From Promicromonospora sp. MEB111 (lineage in GTDB: Bacteria > Actinomycetota > Actinomycetes > Actinomycetales > Cellulomonadaceae), in contig NZ_JARVSD010000008.1 of assembly GCF_030209445.1 (NCBI RefSeq), positions 186,001 through 250,000 on the forward strand: 64,000 bases of DNA, given 5' to 3'. The translations under genes and the position numbers were made by a program. Below the pieces are notes generated by a model. The model saw only the letters and a program-made list of their open reading frames with translations. It searched no databases and had not been told where the DNA came from. Numbering within the stretch: position 1 is the stretch's first letter; the number at the start of each line of letters is the position of its first letter. Shown one piece after another: positions 48,906-58,430 of this stretch.

Positions 48906-50156
48906 ATGGGTATCAGCACCGTTGCCGTGATCGGCCTCGGTTATATCGGTCTGCCGACGGCCGCGATCCTGGCGGCCAACGGTGTCGACGTCATCGGCGT
49001 GGACGTCAACCAGACGACGGTCGACGCCGTGAACCGCGGCCAGGTGCCGTTCGTCGAACCTGACCTGGCCGGGTACGTCTCGGCTGCGGTGACCGGTGAG
49101 CGGCTCCGTGCCGTGTCCGCACCGGAGGAGGCCGACGCGTTCGTCGTGGCCGTGCCCACGCCGTTCACCGGCGACCACGAGCCGGACCTCAGCTACATCA
49201 GGTCCGCGGCGGAGGCGCTCGCGCCCAGGCTGCGCGGCGGCGAGCTCGTGGTCCTGGAGTCGACCTCGCCGCCCGGTGCCACCGCGCAGATGGCGCAGTG
49301 GATCCTCGACGAGCGCCCGGACCTCAGCCTCGACGGCTCCGGCTCGCGGCCGGTGATCCACGTGGCGCACTGCCCGGAGCGCGTGCTGCCGGGCCGCGTC
49401 ATGGTCGAGCTCGTCACGAACGACCGGATCGTCGGCGGCCTGACGCCGGAGGCCGCGCAGCGAGCCCGCGACCTGTACCGGGTCTTTTGCCAGGGCGAGA
49501 TCCTGCTGACCGACGCGGTCACCGCCGAGCTCGCGAAGCTCGTCGAGAACTCGTTCCGCGACGTGAACATCGCCTTCGCCAACGAGCTCTCGGTGATCGC
49601 GGACCGGCTCGACGTCGACGTCTGGGAGCTCATCCGCCTCGCGAACCATCACCCGCGGGTCAACATCCTCCAGCCCGGCCCCGGGGTGGGCGGGCACTGC
49701 ATCGCCGTGGACCCCTGGTTCATCGTGGACGCCGCTCCGGAGGAGGCGCGCCTGATCCGGGCGGCGCGCGAGGTCAACGACGCCAAGCCCGAGTGGGTGC
49801 TCGACAAGGTGCGGGCGGCCGCGCAGGGCATGACCGAGCCGACCATCGCCGTGCTGGGGCTCGCGTTCAAGCCGGACATCGACGACCTGCGCGAGTCGCC
49901 GGCCCGCCGGATCGCGGGGCGGCTGGCCGACGAGTTCGCCGAATCCGACGTGCTGGTCGTCGAGCCGCACATCGAGGAGCTGCCCAAGGAGCTGGCCAAC
50001 CGGCGGAACGTGCTGCTCACCACGCTGGAGGACGCGGTGCCGAAGGCCGACGTGGTGGTGCTGCTCGTGGACCACTCGGCGTTCAAGCACGCGGACACGG
50101 AGGCCCTGGGGCTGGGCACGACGCCGCTGGTCGACACGCGCGGCGTGTGGGGGTGA
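48906..50156 (+). CDS. wecC: UDP-N-acetyl-D-mannosamine dehydrogenase
   Basis: 416-aa nucleotide-sugar dehydrogenase that oxidises UDP-ManNAc to UDP-ManNAcA. The NAD site is 'TVAVIGLGYIGLPTAAILAA'. 'VAHCPERVLPGRVMVELVTN' (rather than the SPE of Ugd) and 'GPGVGGHCIAVDPWFIVDAA' with the catalytic Cys are the WecC hallmarks. 'VLGLAFKPDIDDLRESPARR' is the C-terminal domain start. Its substrate would be made by the wecB gene at 58427. AAAGAGAG precedes the ATG. It overlaps the next gene by GTGA. Confidence 0.92.
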   Translation: MGISTVAVIGLGYIGLPTAAILAANGVDVIGVDVNQTTVDAVNRGQVPFVEPDLAGYVSAAVTGERLRAVSAPEEADAFVVAVPTPFTGDHEPDLSYIRSAAEALAPRLRGGELVVLESTSPPGATAQMAQWILDERPDLSLDGSGSRPVIHVAHCPERVLPGRVMVELVTNDRIVGGLTPEAAQRARDLYRVFCQGEILLTDAVTAELAKLVENSFRDVNIAFANELSVIADRLDVDVWELIRLANHHPRVNILQPGPGVGGHCIAVDPWFIVDAAPEEARLIRAAREVNDAKPEWVLDKVRAAAQGMTEPTIAVLGLAFKPDIDDLRESPARRIAGRLADEFAESDVLVVEPHIEELPKELANRRNVLLTTLEDAVPKADVVVLLVDHSAFKHADTEALGLGTTPLVDTRGVWG

Positions 50157-52438
50157 CCGTGCGATCACGGATCAGGCGTGTCCTGGGCAGAGCGCGGCGC
50201 GCGCTGGTGGCGAGGATCCAGCCGGTCGCAGTCGCCGCTGCGCTCTGTGGAGCCGTGGCCACCGCGGTGGTCGGGACGCTGACGCGGTCCTGGGCACTGA
50301 CGGCCTTCGTAGCGGTCGTCTCGCTCGCGCTCGCAGCTGCGGTCCACGTGCAGCATCGCAGTGTCCGTGTGCACCTGGCCGCCATCCATGCCTCCACCCG
50401 TGCACTGACCCGGAAGGCCGGCCACCCCGACCAGAGCGGCAGTCGCGGCGTCACCGCTCGGCAGGCGGCCTCTCCGACGCCACGGGCCGCGGGTACGGTT
50501 CCTGCCGTACCGCCGAAGCAGCCGGGAGGTGCGGCTGCCGCTCCAACGGCCCCCGTCCGACAGCTCCGCACGGGCCGAGGTGGTTCACCGCTGGCCGTCG
50601 AGAGCTGGCACGTGCGGGTGGACGACGACTCGGCGACCACCGCGCTGGTGACCATCTCGCCGGACGAACCGACCACGTTCACCGTCCCCGTGCGCGGTGG
50701 CGGACGGCTCGAGGCGGAGTTCTCGCTGCGTTCGCCGTCGGCGGCCCCCAACCCCCGGGCACTGCAGGTGGACACACAGTACGTCCGCGCCGACGGCGAG
50801 CCGGTCGGCCATCCGGTGCCCACGACCACCCTGCCCTACGTACCTGGCGCACTCCGCCGGAAGACCAGCCTCGTGGTACCCGACTCGGCCGCAGCGGTGC
50901 GCTTCACGGTGCGCAAGGCGGGCGGGAACATCCCGTACCGGCTCGTCAACAGCGTCGAGGTGCGGCAGGAGTCGCTGGCGGCGGGCCGACGCGAGGCCCA
51001 GGACGTGCGGGTGGCGTTCATCGCCGACACCTTCACCTTCAACTCCTTCCGTGACGAGTGCGACGCGGTGGCGCTCGACCCCGCTCGATGGCGGGAACAG
51101 TTCGAGGAGCACGCTCCCGAGCTGTTGTTCTGCGAGTCAGCCTGGGCGGGCGTGACGCCGGAGCGGGAGTGGCGCGGCAAGGTCTACGCAACCAACGCGT
51201 GGGCGCACGAGAACCGTACGGCTCTGCTCGAGATCGTCGCCCACTGCCGGGCGAACGGGATACCGACGGTCTTCTGGAACAAGGAGGACCCGAGCCACTA
51301 CTACGACCGCAGGCACGACTTCGTCCGGACAGCGACGCAGTTCGACCACGTGCTGACGACCGACGAGGCGTGCGTGGACCGCTATCGGGTCGAGTGGGGC
51401 GCTCGCAGCGTCGGCTGCCTTCCCTTCGCCGCTCAGCCACGGCTCTACAACCCGTCCGATGCGGTCGAGCGCGAGCCGGGCAGCATCGTCTTCGCCGGTA
51501 GCTGGTACACGTATCACGTCGCGCGGAGCGCAGCGATGGCATTGGTCTTCGACCGGATCCTCGAACAAGGACTCCGCCTCGACATCTACGACCGGTACCA
51601 CGGTGGCGACGACCCGCATCACTTCTACCCTGAGCGCTACCGGGGTCTGACCCGGGCGGCCGTCCCGCACAGCGACCTTGCCCAGGTGTACAAGAAGTAC
51701 GAGTTCGGGCTGAACTTCAACACCGAGACCCGCTCGCGGACCATGTTCGCGCGTCGGGTGTTCGAGCTCGCCATGTCTGGAACCTTGGTCGTCTCCAACT
51801 ATTCCGCGGGCGTGGCGCGGTACTTCGGCGAGGGTGTGATCTTCGCGGACAGGGAGCCTGACCGGGTCCGCGACATGGACGCGGCCGACCGCCTGCGTCT
51901 GCGCGAGAAGAACCTCGACCTGGTCCTCAAGGACCACACCTACGCCCGGCGCTTCCGACAGGTTCTCGACCTGGTGGGGATCTCGTACGAGCCCGACGAC
52001 GGCTCGGTCGACCTCCTGGCCACGGCGAGCGATCGCAAGACCGTCGAGAGTGTCCTCGACACCCGCAGGTCCTTCGGTGACCACGTTGCCCGCACGGTCG
52101 TCGTGGTGCCGCGCACCGTCGACCCGTCAACGGTCCAGGAGCTTTACGGCTACGCCGGAGATCACGTCCAGGTGGTCGCAGAGCCGTTCGTCGAGGCGGC
52201 GCTCGCGCGCGGGAGGAGCCGGCAGGCGCTCGTGCTGGGCAGTCGGCCGGTCTCGCTGACCGACCTGGACCGTGGCCTGCTGCACCTGGCATATGCCGAC
52301 GGCGGAGTGGCGCTGGCCGGCACGCGTGACTACGACTACGGCGGTGTCGGCGACGAGGTCTCGGTGCTGCTGCCGCAGGGCGCCGCCGTGCGACCGGTGC
52401 TCGATGGCACCGTCCGTGAGCGGCTCTACCGCATCTGA
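50153..52438 (+). CDS. Membrane-anchored CgeB-like glycosyltransferase with degenerate C-terminal domain
   Basis: 761 aa. Two N-terminal membrane helices (about residues 22-62) are followed by a Pro/Ala-rich linker, then a beta-rich domain (about 145-280) of unknown type. A CgeB-type GT-B domain (about 285-620) is a paralogue of the preceding glycosyltransferase: both contain G(V/I)PTVFWNKEDP, LLF.ESAW and a GTxVVS motif. The last ~120 residues align in position with that protein's GT2 domain but lack the DDDD cluster ('SLTDLDRGLLHLAYADGGVA'), so this half is probably inactive. Third-position G/C appears lower than in housekeeping genes here. GTG 50153 overlaps wecC; GTG 50159 is an alternative. 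Confidence 0.7.
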   Translation: MTVRSRIRRVLGRARRALVARIQPVAVAAALCGAVATAVVGTLTRSWALTAFVAVVSLALAAAVHVQHRSVRVHLAAIHASTRALTRKAGHPDQSGSRGVTARQAASPTPRAAGTVPAVPPKQPGGAAAAPTAPVRQLRTGRGGSPLAVESWHVRVDDDSATTALVTISPDEPTTFTVPVRGGGRLEAEFSLRSPSAAPNPRALQVDTQYVRADGEPVGHPVPTTTLPYVPGALRRKTSLVVPDSAAAVRFTVRKAGGNIPYRLVNSVEVRQESLAAGRREAQDVRVAFIADTFTFNSFRDECDAVALDPARWREQFEEHAPELLFCESAWAGVTPEREWRGKVYATNAWAHENRTALLEIVAHCRANGIPTVFWNKEDPSHYYDRRHDFVRTATQFDHVLTTDEACVDRYRVEWGARSVGCLPFAAQPRLYNPSDAVEREPGSIVFAGSWYTYHVARSAAMALVFDRILEQGLRLDIYDRYHGGDDPHHFYPERYRGLTRAAVPHSDLAQVYKKYEFGLNFNTETRSRTMFARRVFELAMSGTLVVSNYSAGVARYFGEGVIFADREPDRVRDMDAADRLRLREKNLDLVLKDHTYARRFRQVLDLVGISYEPDDGSVDLLATASDRKTVESVLDTRRSFGDHVARTVVVVPRTVDPSTVQELYGYAGDHVQVVAEPFVEAALARGRSRQALVLGSRPVSLTDLDRGLLHLAYADGGVALAGTRDYDYGGVGDEVSVLLPQGAAVRPVLDGTVRERLYRI

Positions 52439-52444
52439 GGAGAC

Positions 52445-54436
52445 ATGGAAGCAAGAACTGCCGCAGGCCCGAGGGACGTCCAGCTCTCGATCATCATTCC
52501 GGCGTACAACGCGGAGGCGACCCTCCGGTCCGCCCTGTCCTCTGTGTCGGAGCTGGACGAACATGGCGTGGACTACGAGGTCGTCGTGATCGACGACTGC
52601 TCGACGGACGCCACGGTCGAGGTCGCCGAACGCCTCAGCTCGGGACGCCCGAGCTGGCGGGTGGTGCGGCTGCCCAACAACACTGGCTCGCCGTCGGCAC
52701 CACGCAATGCGGGAGTCGACGCGGCGCGCGGGGAGTTCGTCTACTTCCATGACTCGGACGACGAGCTGCTGGCGGCCGGTGTCGCAGTAGCGCTCGACGT
52801 CGCCGTCCGCAACGGGTCCGATCTCGTGCGAGGTCCTTTGCTGGTGCGCGACGACATGGGCGAGACCTACGTCGGCAACCGCCTTGCGGATGCTGCGGAG
52901 GACGGTGACCGGGACCAGCTGATCGAGCGCATCTTCGCCGAGCAGAGCACCACGCCTCCGGCCATCATCCGTCGGCGGCTCCTGGCGGATCACCAGATCC
53001 GGTGGGATCCGGACGTCCGCATGGGCGAGGACACGCTCTTTCTCGCCGAGGTCGCGCTGCGGGCGGACTCGGTCCACTACTCGGACGCGCCGCTCTACGT
53101 GTACGACCGCCGGCTACGGGACGCGCGCTCCTCGACGCAGGCTTATGACGACGCCGCCCTCCGTAACCACTTGCACGTCTGGACGTCGGTGCAGCGACTG
53201 CTCGCCGAGCGCGGGATCGACTATCTGGCGGGACGCGGGCGGATCGGGGTCCGCGAGGCACTCGTCGCGCTCTATACACGGCGGTCCGGGAGCATCGCGC
53301 GAGACACGTTCGTGCGGCTGCAGGACTTTCTGCGAAGGTACGACGGCGTGCTTGGCGCCGACACGTTCAAGCCCCGCATCCAGGAGATCTACCGGATGGC
53401 GAGGGACGGCGCGTACGAGGCGTTCTGCGACGTCATCACGCCGAGACTGCTTGTCGCCGGCTACGACCTGAAGTTCATCATGGGAGCTCTGCCCCGCCTC
53501 GGGGACGACTTCGTCACCATGGTGGACGAGTGGGAGGGCCACGACCGGCACGACGCCAAGCGGTCCGAGCGCCTGCTGGCTTGGGCAGACATCGTGTTCT
53601 GCGACTGGCTGCTCGGGAACGCCACCTGGTACGCGCGGCATGTGCGACCCGAACAGGTGCTCGTCGTTCGGGGCCACCGCTTCGAGCTCGAGCGGAACTT
53701 CGGCTTCGATCCGGTGCTCGACCGGGTGGACCGGTTCTACTCGGTGTCGGTGAAGACGCTGGAGGACTTCCTGCAGGTCTTCCCCATCCCACGATCCAGG
53801 GCGCGGCTGCTGGCCAACTGGGTCGACGTGGACTCGTACGCCGTGGCCGACGACCCGGAACGGGTCTACCGTCTGGCCATCGTGGGTGCGGTCCCGGAGC
53901 GCAAGGGAATGCTCCGCGCTCTCCAGGTCCTCGCCGACCTCCGGGCGTCGGACGAGCGCTTCCAGCTGCACGTGTACGGCAAGGCCGCGCACGAGGTCGA
54001 CTGGATCTGGAAGGACGACGCCGAGCGGGACTACTTCGAGCGGTGCGATCGCTTCGTCGAGCAGCACGAGCTCGCTCCGGCCATCACCTACCACGGTTGG
54101 GCGGACATGCGCTCGGAGCTCGCCACTACGGGCTGGGTCCTGTCGACCAGTGAGGACGAGAGCTTCCACCTCGCACCGGCCGAGGGCTTCGCGGCGGGTG
54201 GACAGGGCCTGGTCCTGGACTGGCCGGGCGCCGAGTACGTGTATCCGCCCCGGTTCGTCTTCCGCTCGGTCGACGAGATGGTGTCGTACGTCGAGAAGAA
54301 CCTCGACGCGGACACCTACGTGGAGGGCGTGGCGGAGGGGCGAGAATTCGTGGTGGAGAACTACGACCTCGAACGGTTCGCCGATCGGCTGACCGTCGAC
54401 CTCAACGCCCTGTTGACACGGCGCAGCACGCGGTGA
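52445..54436 (+). CDS. Glycosyltransferase fusion: GT2 (A-fold) plus GT4-like domain
   Basis: 663 aa. The N-terminal GT2 domain (about residues 12-250) shows 'LSIIIPAYNAEATLRSAL', 'VVVIDDCSTDATVEVAERL' and the DxD 'EFVYFHDSDDELLAAG'. The C-terminal ~330 residues look like a GT-B glycosyltransferase: 'RLAIVGAVPERKGMLRALQV', 'LHVYGKAAHEVDW' and 'TSEDESFHLAPAEGFAAGGQ' (the E-x7-E region). This resembles minor teichoic-acid or capsule polymerases that extend and branch a chain. GAGGAG precedes the ATG, six bases after the previous gene. It converges with the alpha/beta-hydrolase gene across a 30-bp gap. Confidence 0.82.
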   Translation: MEARTAAGPRDVQLSIIIPAYNAEATLRSALSSVSELDEHGVDYEVVVIDDCSTDATVEVAERLSSGRPSWRVVRLPNNTGSPSAPRNAGVDAARGEFVYFHDSDDELLAAGVAVALDVAVRNGSDLVRGPLLVRDDMGETYVGNRLADAAEDGDRDQLIERIFAEQSTTPPAIIRRRLLADHQIRWDPDVRMGEDTLFLAEVALRADSVHYSDAPLYVYDRRLRDARSSTQAYDDAALRNHLHVWTSVQRLLAERGIDYLAGRGRIGVREALVALYTRRSGSIARDTFVRLQDFLRRYDGVLGADTFKPRIQEIYRMARDGAYEAFCDVITPRLLVAGYDLKFIMGALPRLGDDFVTMVDEWEGHDRHDAKRSERLLAWADIVFCDWLLGNATWYARHVRPEQVLVVRGHRFELERNFGFDPVLDRVDRFYSVSVKTLEDFLQVFPIPRSRARLLANWVDVDSYAVADDPERVYRLAIVGAVPERKGMLRALQVLADLRASDERFQLHVYGKAAHEVDWIWKDDAERDYFERCDRFVEQHELAPAITYHGWADMRSELATTGWVLSTSEDESFHLAPAEGFAAGGQGLVLDWPGAEYVYPPRFVFRSVDEMVSYVEKNLDADTYVEGVAEGREFVVENYDLERFADRLTVDLNALLTRRSTR

Positions 54437-54466
54437 CCTCCGGCCCGGTGACCTGGTGGCGGCAGG

Positions 54467-55726
54467 TCACCGGGTCACCGGCACCTCGAAGCGCGCCTGC
54501 TCGACGATCACGTTCCGGACGAAGCAGGAGACCGAGGTGGCTCGCCGTGCCGTCGTCCCGGTGAGCTCGATGCCAGGTTCCGGCGTGTACCAGATCTTCT
54601 CGAGCACCCCGTCCGGGCTGTTGACGTAGAACGCGAAGGTCAGGCCGGCCGGGGGCCGGACGAAGTCGATGCGGTATCCGTCGGGGGTCGACGAGAGAGC
54701 GAAGTCCTCGCCCGTGATCTCGCCCAACGACGCGATTCTCGCGCCGAAGAACTGCGGGAAGGTCGTGGACACCGACTCGTAGGCGGCCTGCGGCGTCGCA
54801 CCCGCGAGCAGCGCACGGGTGGCGAGCAGCGTCACCTCGCGTGGCGGCGCGGAGTGCCCGCCGCCCCAGTCACCGATGGCCACGACGCCGGCCCCGTCGG
54901 TCAGGACGCCCTGTTCGACCGTCATCTCCCGCCGGGTGGCGTACGGCCTCGCATGCTGCTCCAGGTGCCAGTCGCCCGTGTTCTGCAGCACCAGCGTGGC
55001 CGATCGGTCGTCCGCGTCACCGAGCAGCGTCCTGATGCCCCGCCCTTCGAAGTACGCGCGGAGCGTCTCACGTTCCTGGGGGTCGCCCGGGTCGAGCCGA
55101 CTCGTCCGTGCCTCCGGAAAGGCGCTACGGACGTAGTCCGCGACCGCCGTGACCTCGTACGCCAGCAGGTCGGTCTGAGGGTTCCACGCGAGTGCCCGTG
55201 CGCGCTTCCCGACGGCGTGGGCGGCGCTGAGCGCGGCGAAGCCACCGCCGCTGCCGCCGATGAGTAGCAGGTCGACGTCGTAACGTTCGACGATGCCGGC
55301 GAGCAGGCCATGGAGGGCCCGCTCGGCGTGAAACCTCGAACAGCCCGCGTACCACGCGAGCTTGAGGTCACCATGGTCGCTGATGGTCGGGTCGGCGACG
55401 CTGATGGAAGCGGTGCCCAGCTCGGTGCTGATGCCTTGGCCGGAAAAGTACGGACCGAGTGCGCCGTTGCGCTCCTTCGTCGCGCCGGAGAAGATCACCG
55501 GCACCGTGGCCGGACCGTCCTCGCCCAGCGGCCGTCCGTAGAACGATACGTCCAGCGTCCCGTCCGGGAACGAGATGGAGTGCAGCCCGGTGTCATGGCC
55601 CGGCGTGGCCAGGAACGCAACCAGGCTCTCCCAGCGGCGCACCGGCCGCTTCCACTGGGCGAGGTCGACGGGGGAGTGAGCGTGCACGACGTCTCCGGGC
55701 GGTGTGGTGGGTTGAGGGGGGGTCAC
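54467..55726 (-). CDS. Alpha/beta-hydrolase-fold protein with C-terminal accessory module
   Basis: 419 aa, no signal peptide. The central part looks like a serine-hydrolase fold: 'DVDLLLIGGSGGGFAALSAA' near residue 160 has the nucleophile elbow G-G-S-G-G, and 'TGDWHLEQHARPYATRREMT' might hold the His. The accessory Sec protein Asp2 has a comparable fold, but I do not claim orthology. The last ~85 residues ('LTFAFYVNSPDGVLEKIWYT' onward, ending '..SVSCFVRN..') resemble the end of the upstream glycosyltransferase's product. It is the last gene of the eight-gene minus operon, overlapping the previous one by 4 bp. It could be a glycan deacylase, acylase or chaperone. Confidence 0.55.
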   Translation of the reverse strand: MTPPQPTTPPGDVVHAHSPVDLAQWKRPVRRWESLVAFLATPGHDTGLHSISFPDGTLDVSFYGRPLGEDGPATVPVIFSGATKERNGALGPYFSGQGISTELGTASISVADPTISDHGDLKLAWYAGCSRFHAERALHGLLAGIVERYDVDLLLIGGSGGGFAALSAAHAVGKRARALAWNPQTDLLAYEVTAVADYVRSAFPEARTSRLDPGDPQERETLRAYFEGRGIRTLLGDADDRSATLVLQNTGDWHLEQHARPYATRREMTVEQGVLTDGAGVVAIGDWGGGHSAPPREVTLLATRALLAGATPQAAYESVSTTFPQFFGARIASLGEITGEDFALSSTPDGYRIDFVRPPAGLTFAFYVNSPDGVLEKIWYTPEPGIELTGTTARRATSVSCFVRNVIVEQARFEVPVTR

Positions 55727-57045
55727 GAGCCCGGGGTGAGGTCGACCATGACCTGCTGGATCGACCCCTGACGGTCCTTGACGAAACAGCGCACCCCCGT
55801 GGCGGCGGCCGCTTCCTCCTGGCGCAGGTCAAGCCAGTAGTTGGCCCCGTACCAGTCGGCACGCAGCCGCTCGGAGCCCTGCATCACGTAGAAGGCGAAC
55901 TCGCTGCCGCGGGGGTCACCGGCGAAGATCACGCGGACAGCGCCCTGGGCCCGTTCGACGCGGAACTGCGGCGTGCTCCGGGGGCCCTCCGCGACCGCCA
56001 GCTCGTGGATCGCGGCCAGCGCGAGGTCCAGTGCCTGAGGGTTGAACCGCGACCGGGTCAGCCGCATCCCGCTCACGGCGTGCCGCTGGCGTGCCTCGGC
56101 GTCCGTGGCGATCTCGACGCAGTGGTCGTGGAAGGCCGCCCCGGAGACACGTGCGCCGTCCGTGCCGTAGAGCAGGGTCGACGTGTCGCCCGTGGGCGAC
56201 AGCGCGTAGGTGCCCGTGCCCTGTGCCACGACGGCGGGCAGGCCGACGGCGATGGCGTCGATCGCGTCCCGACCCGCGGCGACCACGGCATACGCCCGGC
56301 CGTAGAGCTCACGGGTGGCCGTGGCGTCCAGATGCCCGTGGACGACGACGTCCGGGGCACCTGGCGCCAGGCAGGCCTTGGCGAGCTGCGCCGTGATGTC
56401 GGGGCGGGTGGCGCCCGAACCAGCCAGCTCGATGCGCCACCCGAACCGCTGCTCACCGGATGCGCGCTCGATGAACTCGTTGAGGAGCTCGAGGGCGGGG
56501 TCGAAGTCCTTGGTCAGGTTCGCGTGCACGGCCAGGACCAGCGCCCGAGGATCGTGCTTCGCCTGCTGCTGCGGCATCGCGTCAGCGCGCAGGCGGTTCT
56601 CGACCACGTGCACCCGGTCGGCCGGGACGCCGCTCACGCCCCGCAGACGGTCGGCGACCGAACCGGTGACCGCGACGAGAGCGTTGGCCTGGTTGTGCCA
56701 GGTGTCGATGTCGTCCAGGTAGGGGCCATGGAACGTCGCGACGAGGGGGAGCTCGTGCTGGGCGGCGAACCGGGTGGCGAACTTGCGCGCGGCAAAGGGA
56801 TGGGTGTGCACCAGGTCCCAGGGGCCACGCCGTGCCGCGGCTTCGCTCGCGGCCTCAAGGTCGGCGAAGTCGACGAGGAACCCGTCCACCCCGCGTGCGG
56901 CGAGGCGATCCAGGTACGGCTGCGACGAGGTGGCGACGACCACCTCGGCATCGCGTTTCCTGCCTGAGACGGCGATCTCTTCGCAGTGATCGTGGATGTC
57001 CCCGTCGGCGCCGTTCAGGCTCACCGGCATCAGAATGCGCATCAT
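55723..57045 (-). CDS. GT4-family glycosyltransferase with C-terminal accessory module
   Basis: 440 aa. The N-terminal GT-B half includes 'MRILMPVSLNGADGDIHDHC' and 'PWDLVHTHPFAARKFATRFA' with 'LPLVATFHGPYLDDIDTWHN'. The C-terminal half has 'VHGHLDATATRELYGRAYAV' and 'DAIDAIAVGLPAVVAQGTGT', where the usual E-x7-E is altered. The last ~85 residues ('SEFAFYVMQGSERLRADWYG', then 'ATGVRCFVKDRQG') are not part of GT4 and match the tail of the neighbouring hydrolase. Start ATG 57045 or 57042. It overlaps both neighbours. The acceptor is unknown. Confidence 0.78.
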   Translation of the reverse strand: MMRILMPVSLNGADGDIHDHCEEIAVSGRKRDAEVVVATSSQPYLDRLAARGVDGFLVDFADLEAASEAAARRGPWDLVHTHPFAARKFATRFAAQHELPLVATFHGPYLDDIDTWHNQANALVAVTGSVADRLRGVSGVPADRVHVVENRLRADAMPQQQAKHDPRALVLAVHANLTKDFDPALELLNEFIERASGEQRFGWRIELAGSGATRPDITAQLAKACLAPGAPDVVVHGHLDATATRELYGRAYAVVAAGRDAIDAIAVGLPAVVAQGTGTYALSPTGDTSTLLYGTDGARVSGAAFHDHCVEIATDAEARQRHAVSGMRLTRSRFNPQALDLALAAIHELAVAEGPRSTPQFRVERAQGAVRVIFAGDPRGSEFAFYVMQGSERLRADWYGANYWLDLRQEEAAAATGVRCFVKDRQGSIQQVMVDLTPGS

Positions 57046-58430
57046 CAGATCCTTGCGTGCCGTCGGGCGTCGGTCAGGGTCGTGTGCATCCGCTCCATGG
57101 CTCGGCGGAGCACCGCGTCACCGTCGTGCATCAGCAGGAAGCTGCCGGTCCGGGTGACCGTGCCGAGCAGCTTGAGGGTCAGGTCCACCTGCTCCGCGGT
57201 GTGCCGGGCCGTAAGATGTTCCGCCTCGGCGAAAGCATGCACGTCGACCTTCTTAAGGCCCGGCACCGTGACCGACTCGGGGAACTCCGGGTAGACCACG
57301 ACCAGCTCTGAGGCCCTGTCGGCCGCTGCCACGAGCAGGGCGCACACAAGACCGTCGCCGGCCGTCAGATAGGTACGGTCCTTCCCGGTCCGGGCCGTGA
57401 CCTGGGCGAGCTGTGCTGCGGCCGACTCCGCCCCGGCTGCATCGAGCGCGGGTCCCTGAGCTGTCACGGTGACGACGTTCAGGTTCCCACCACCGACGTT
57501 GGCGACCATGTCGTCGAGGAGCGCGGCGAGGCTGGCGTGCTGGCTCGTCGTCTTCACGAGCACCACCGTCGGGGCCTCGGCAGAGGCACTCCGGATCAGC
57601 TCGACGGTTGGAGGTGCCGTGAGCGCTGCAGCGCTGGAAGGCGCCTGGTGCGCCGTGACCTGCTGTGGCGCTCCGCTGGAGGCCGGGCCCGCATGCGGTG
57701 GAACGAACTGGGCTATCGCCTGAGCGAAGTACGTGTAGACCGGCCCCGCGAAGTGGAAGGGCGCGAGCCCCCACTGATGACCGGTGTCCGACCTGGTGTC
57801 TGCCAGTCGCACGGTCCGCAGGCCGAGATAGTTCTCGAGCAGGTCGACATAGCGCTGCTGGAAGTAGTTCGCGTCGGACGGGGTGTAGCCGTAGCTGTCG
57901 CCGCTGTACTGTCCGTCGACCGTGTACTCGGCCCAGTTCGGCGCCAGGACGAGCGTCCGTTCGGTCAGCTGCAGGCGGTCGAGCTCCGCGCGCAAGGTCT
58001 GGGCGGCCCAGCCGAACACCTCGAAGTGCTCGTCGGTACCGAATCGCAGGTAGCGGGTCGACGCGTCGGAGATCTGCGGCGTCAGGCCGGCACCGTCCAG
58101 CTCGATCGACCGTGTGACGTATGAGCCGTCCGGCATCTCGAAGACGCCGGCGCGCTCGTCCGTCAGGTCGACGAGGACCAGGTCCGTGTCCGCGGCATGG
58201 CGGCCGAGGCTCTCGTAGAGGCTGCCGCTCAGGGCGCCCTGCACCATGCGCTGCTGGAACCGCGAGGAGATGACGGACAGGTCCAGCGGGTACGCGAGCG
58301 GCGGTCGGGCGGCCGAGATCATCGACTGGCGCGCGACGTAGTCGACCAGCCCGTACCCGTCCTGTGGCAGGGCGTTGAACGTGTCCCGCGACACGCACGA
58401 GCCGTAGACGAAGACCCTGGTGGCGCTCAT
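57045..58430 (-). CDS. DUF6270/SGNH-like protein with extra C-terminal domain
   Basis: 461 aa, apparently cytoplasmic. The N-terminal ~250 residues match the pattern of DUF6270: 'RVFVYGSCVSRDTFNAL' at the start, with a GSC-type Ser at the position of an SGNH-esterase block I, and 'GLAPFHFAGPVYTYFAQAIA' near residue 235, which may carry the late His. A ~200-residue C-terminal part ('VELIRSASAEAPTVVLVKTT', then 'TAGDGLVCALLVAAADRASE') looks like a second alpha/beta domain that I do not recognise. It lies between wecB and a glycosyltransferase gene, overlapping both, so modification (for example acylation) of the polymer is a reasonable guess. Confidence 0.6.
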   Translation of the reverse strand: MSATRVFVYGSCVSRDTFNALPQDGYGLVDYVARQSMISAARPPLAYPLDLSVISSRFQQRMVQGALSGSLYESLGRHAADTDLVLVDLTDERAGVFEMPDGSYVTRSIELDGAGLTPQISDASTRYLRFGTDEHFEVFGWAAQTLRAELDRLQLTERTLVLAPNWAEYTVDGQYSGDSYGYTPSDANYFQQRYVDLLENYLGLRTVRLADTRSDTGHQWGLAPFHFAGPVYTYFAQAIAQFVPPHAGPASSGAPQQVTAHQAPSSAAALTAPPTVELIRSASAEAPTVVLVKTTSQHASLAALLDDMVANVGGGNLNVVTVTAQGPALDAAGAESAAAQLAQVTARTGKDRTYLTAGDGLVCALLVAAADRASELVVVYPEFPESVTVPGLKKVDVHAFAEAEHLTARHTAEQVDLTLKLLGTVTRTGSFLLMHDGDAVLRRAMERMHTTLTDARRHARI

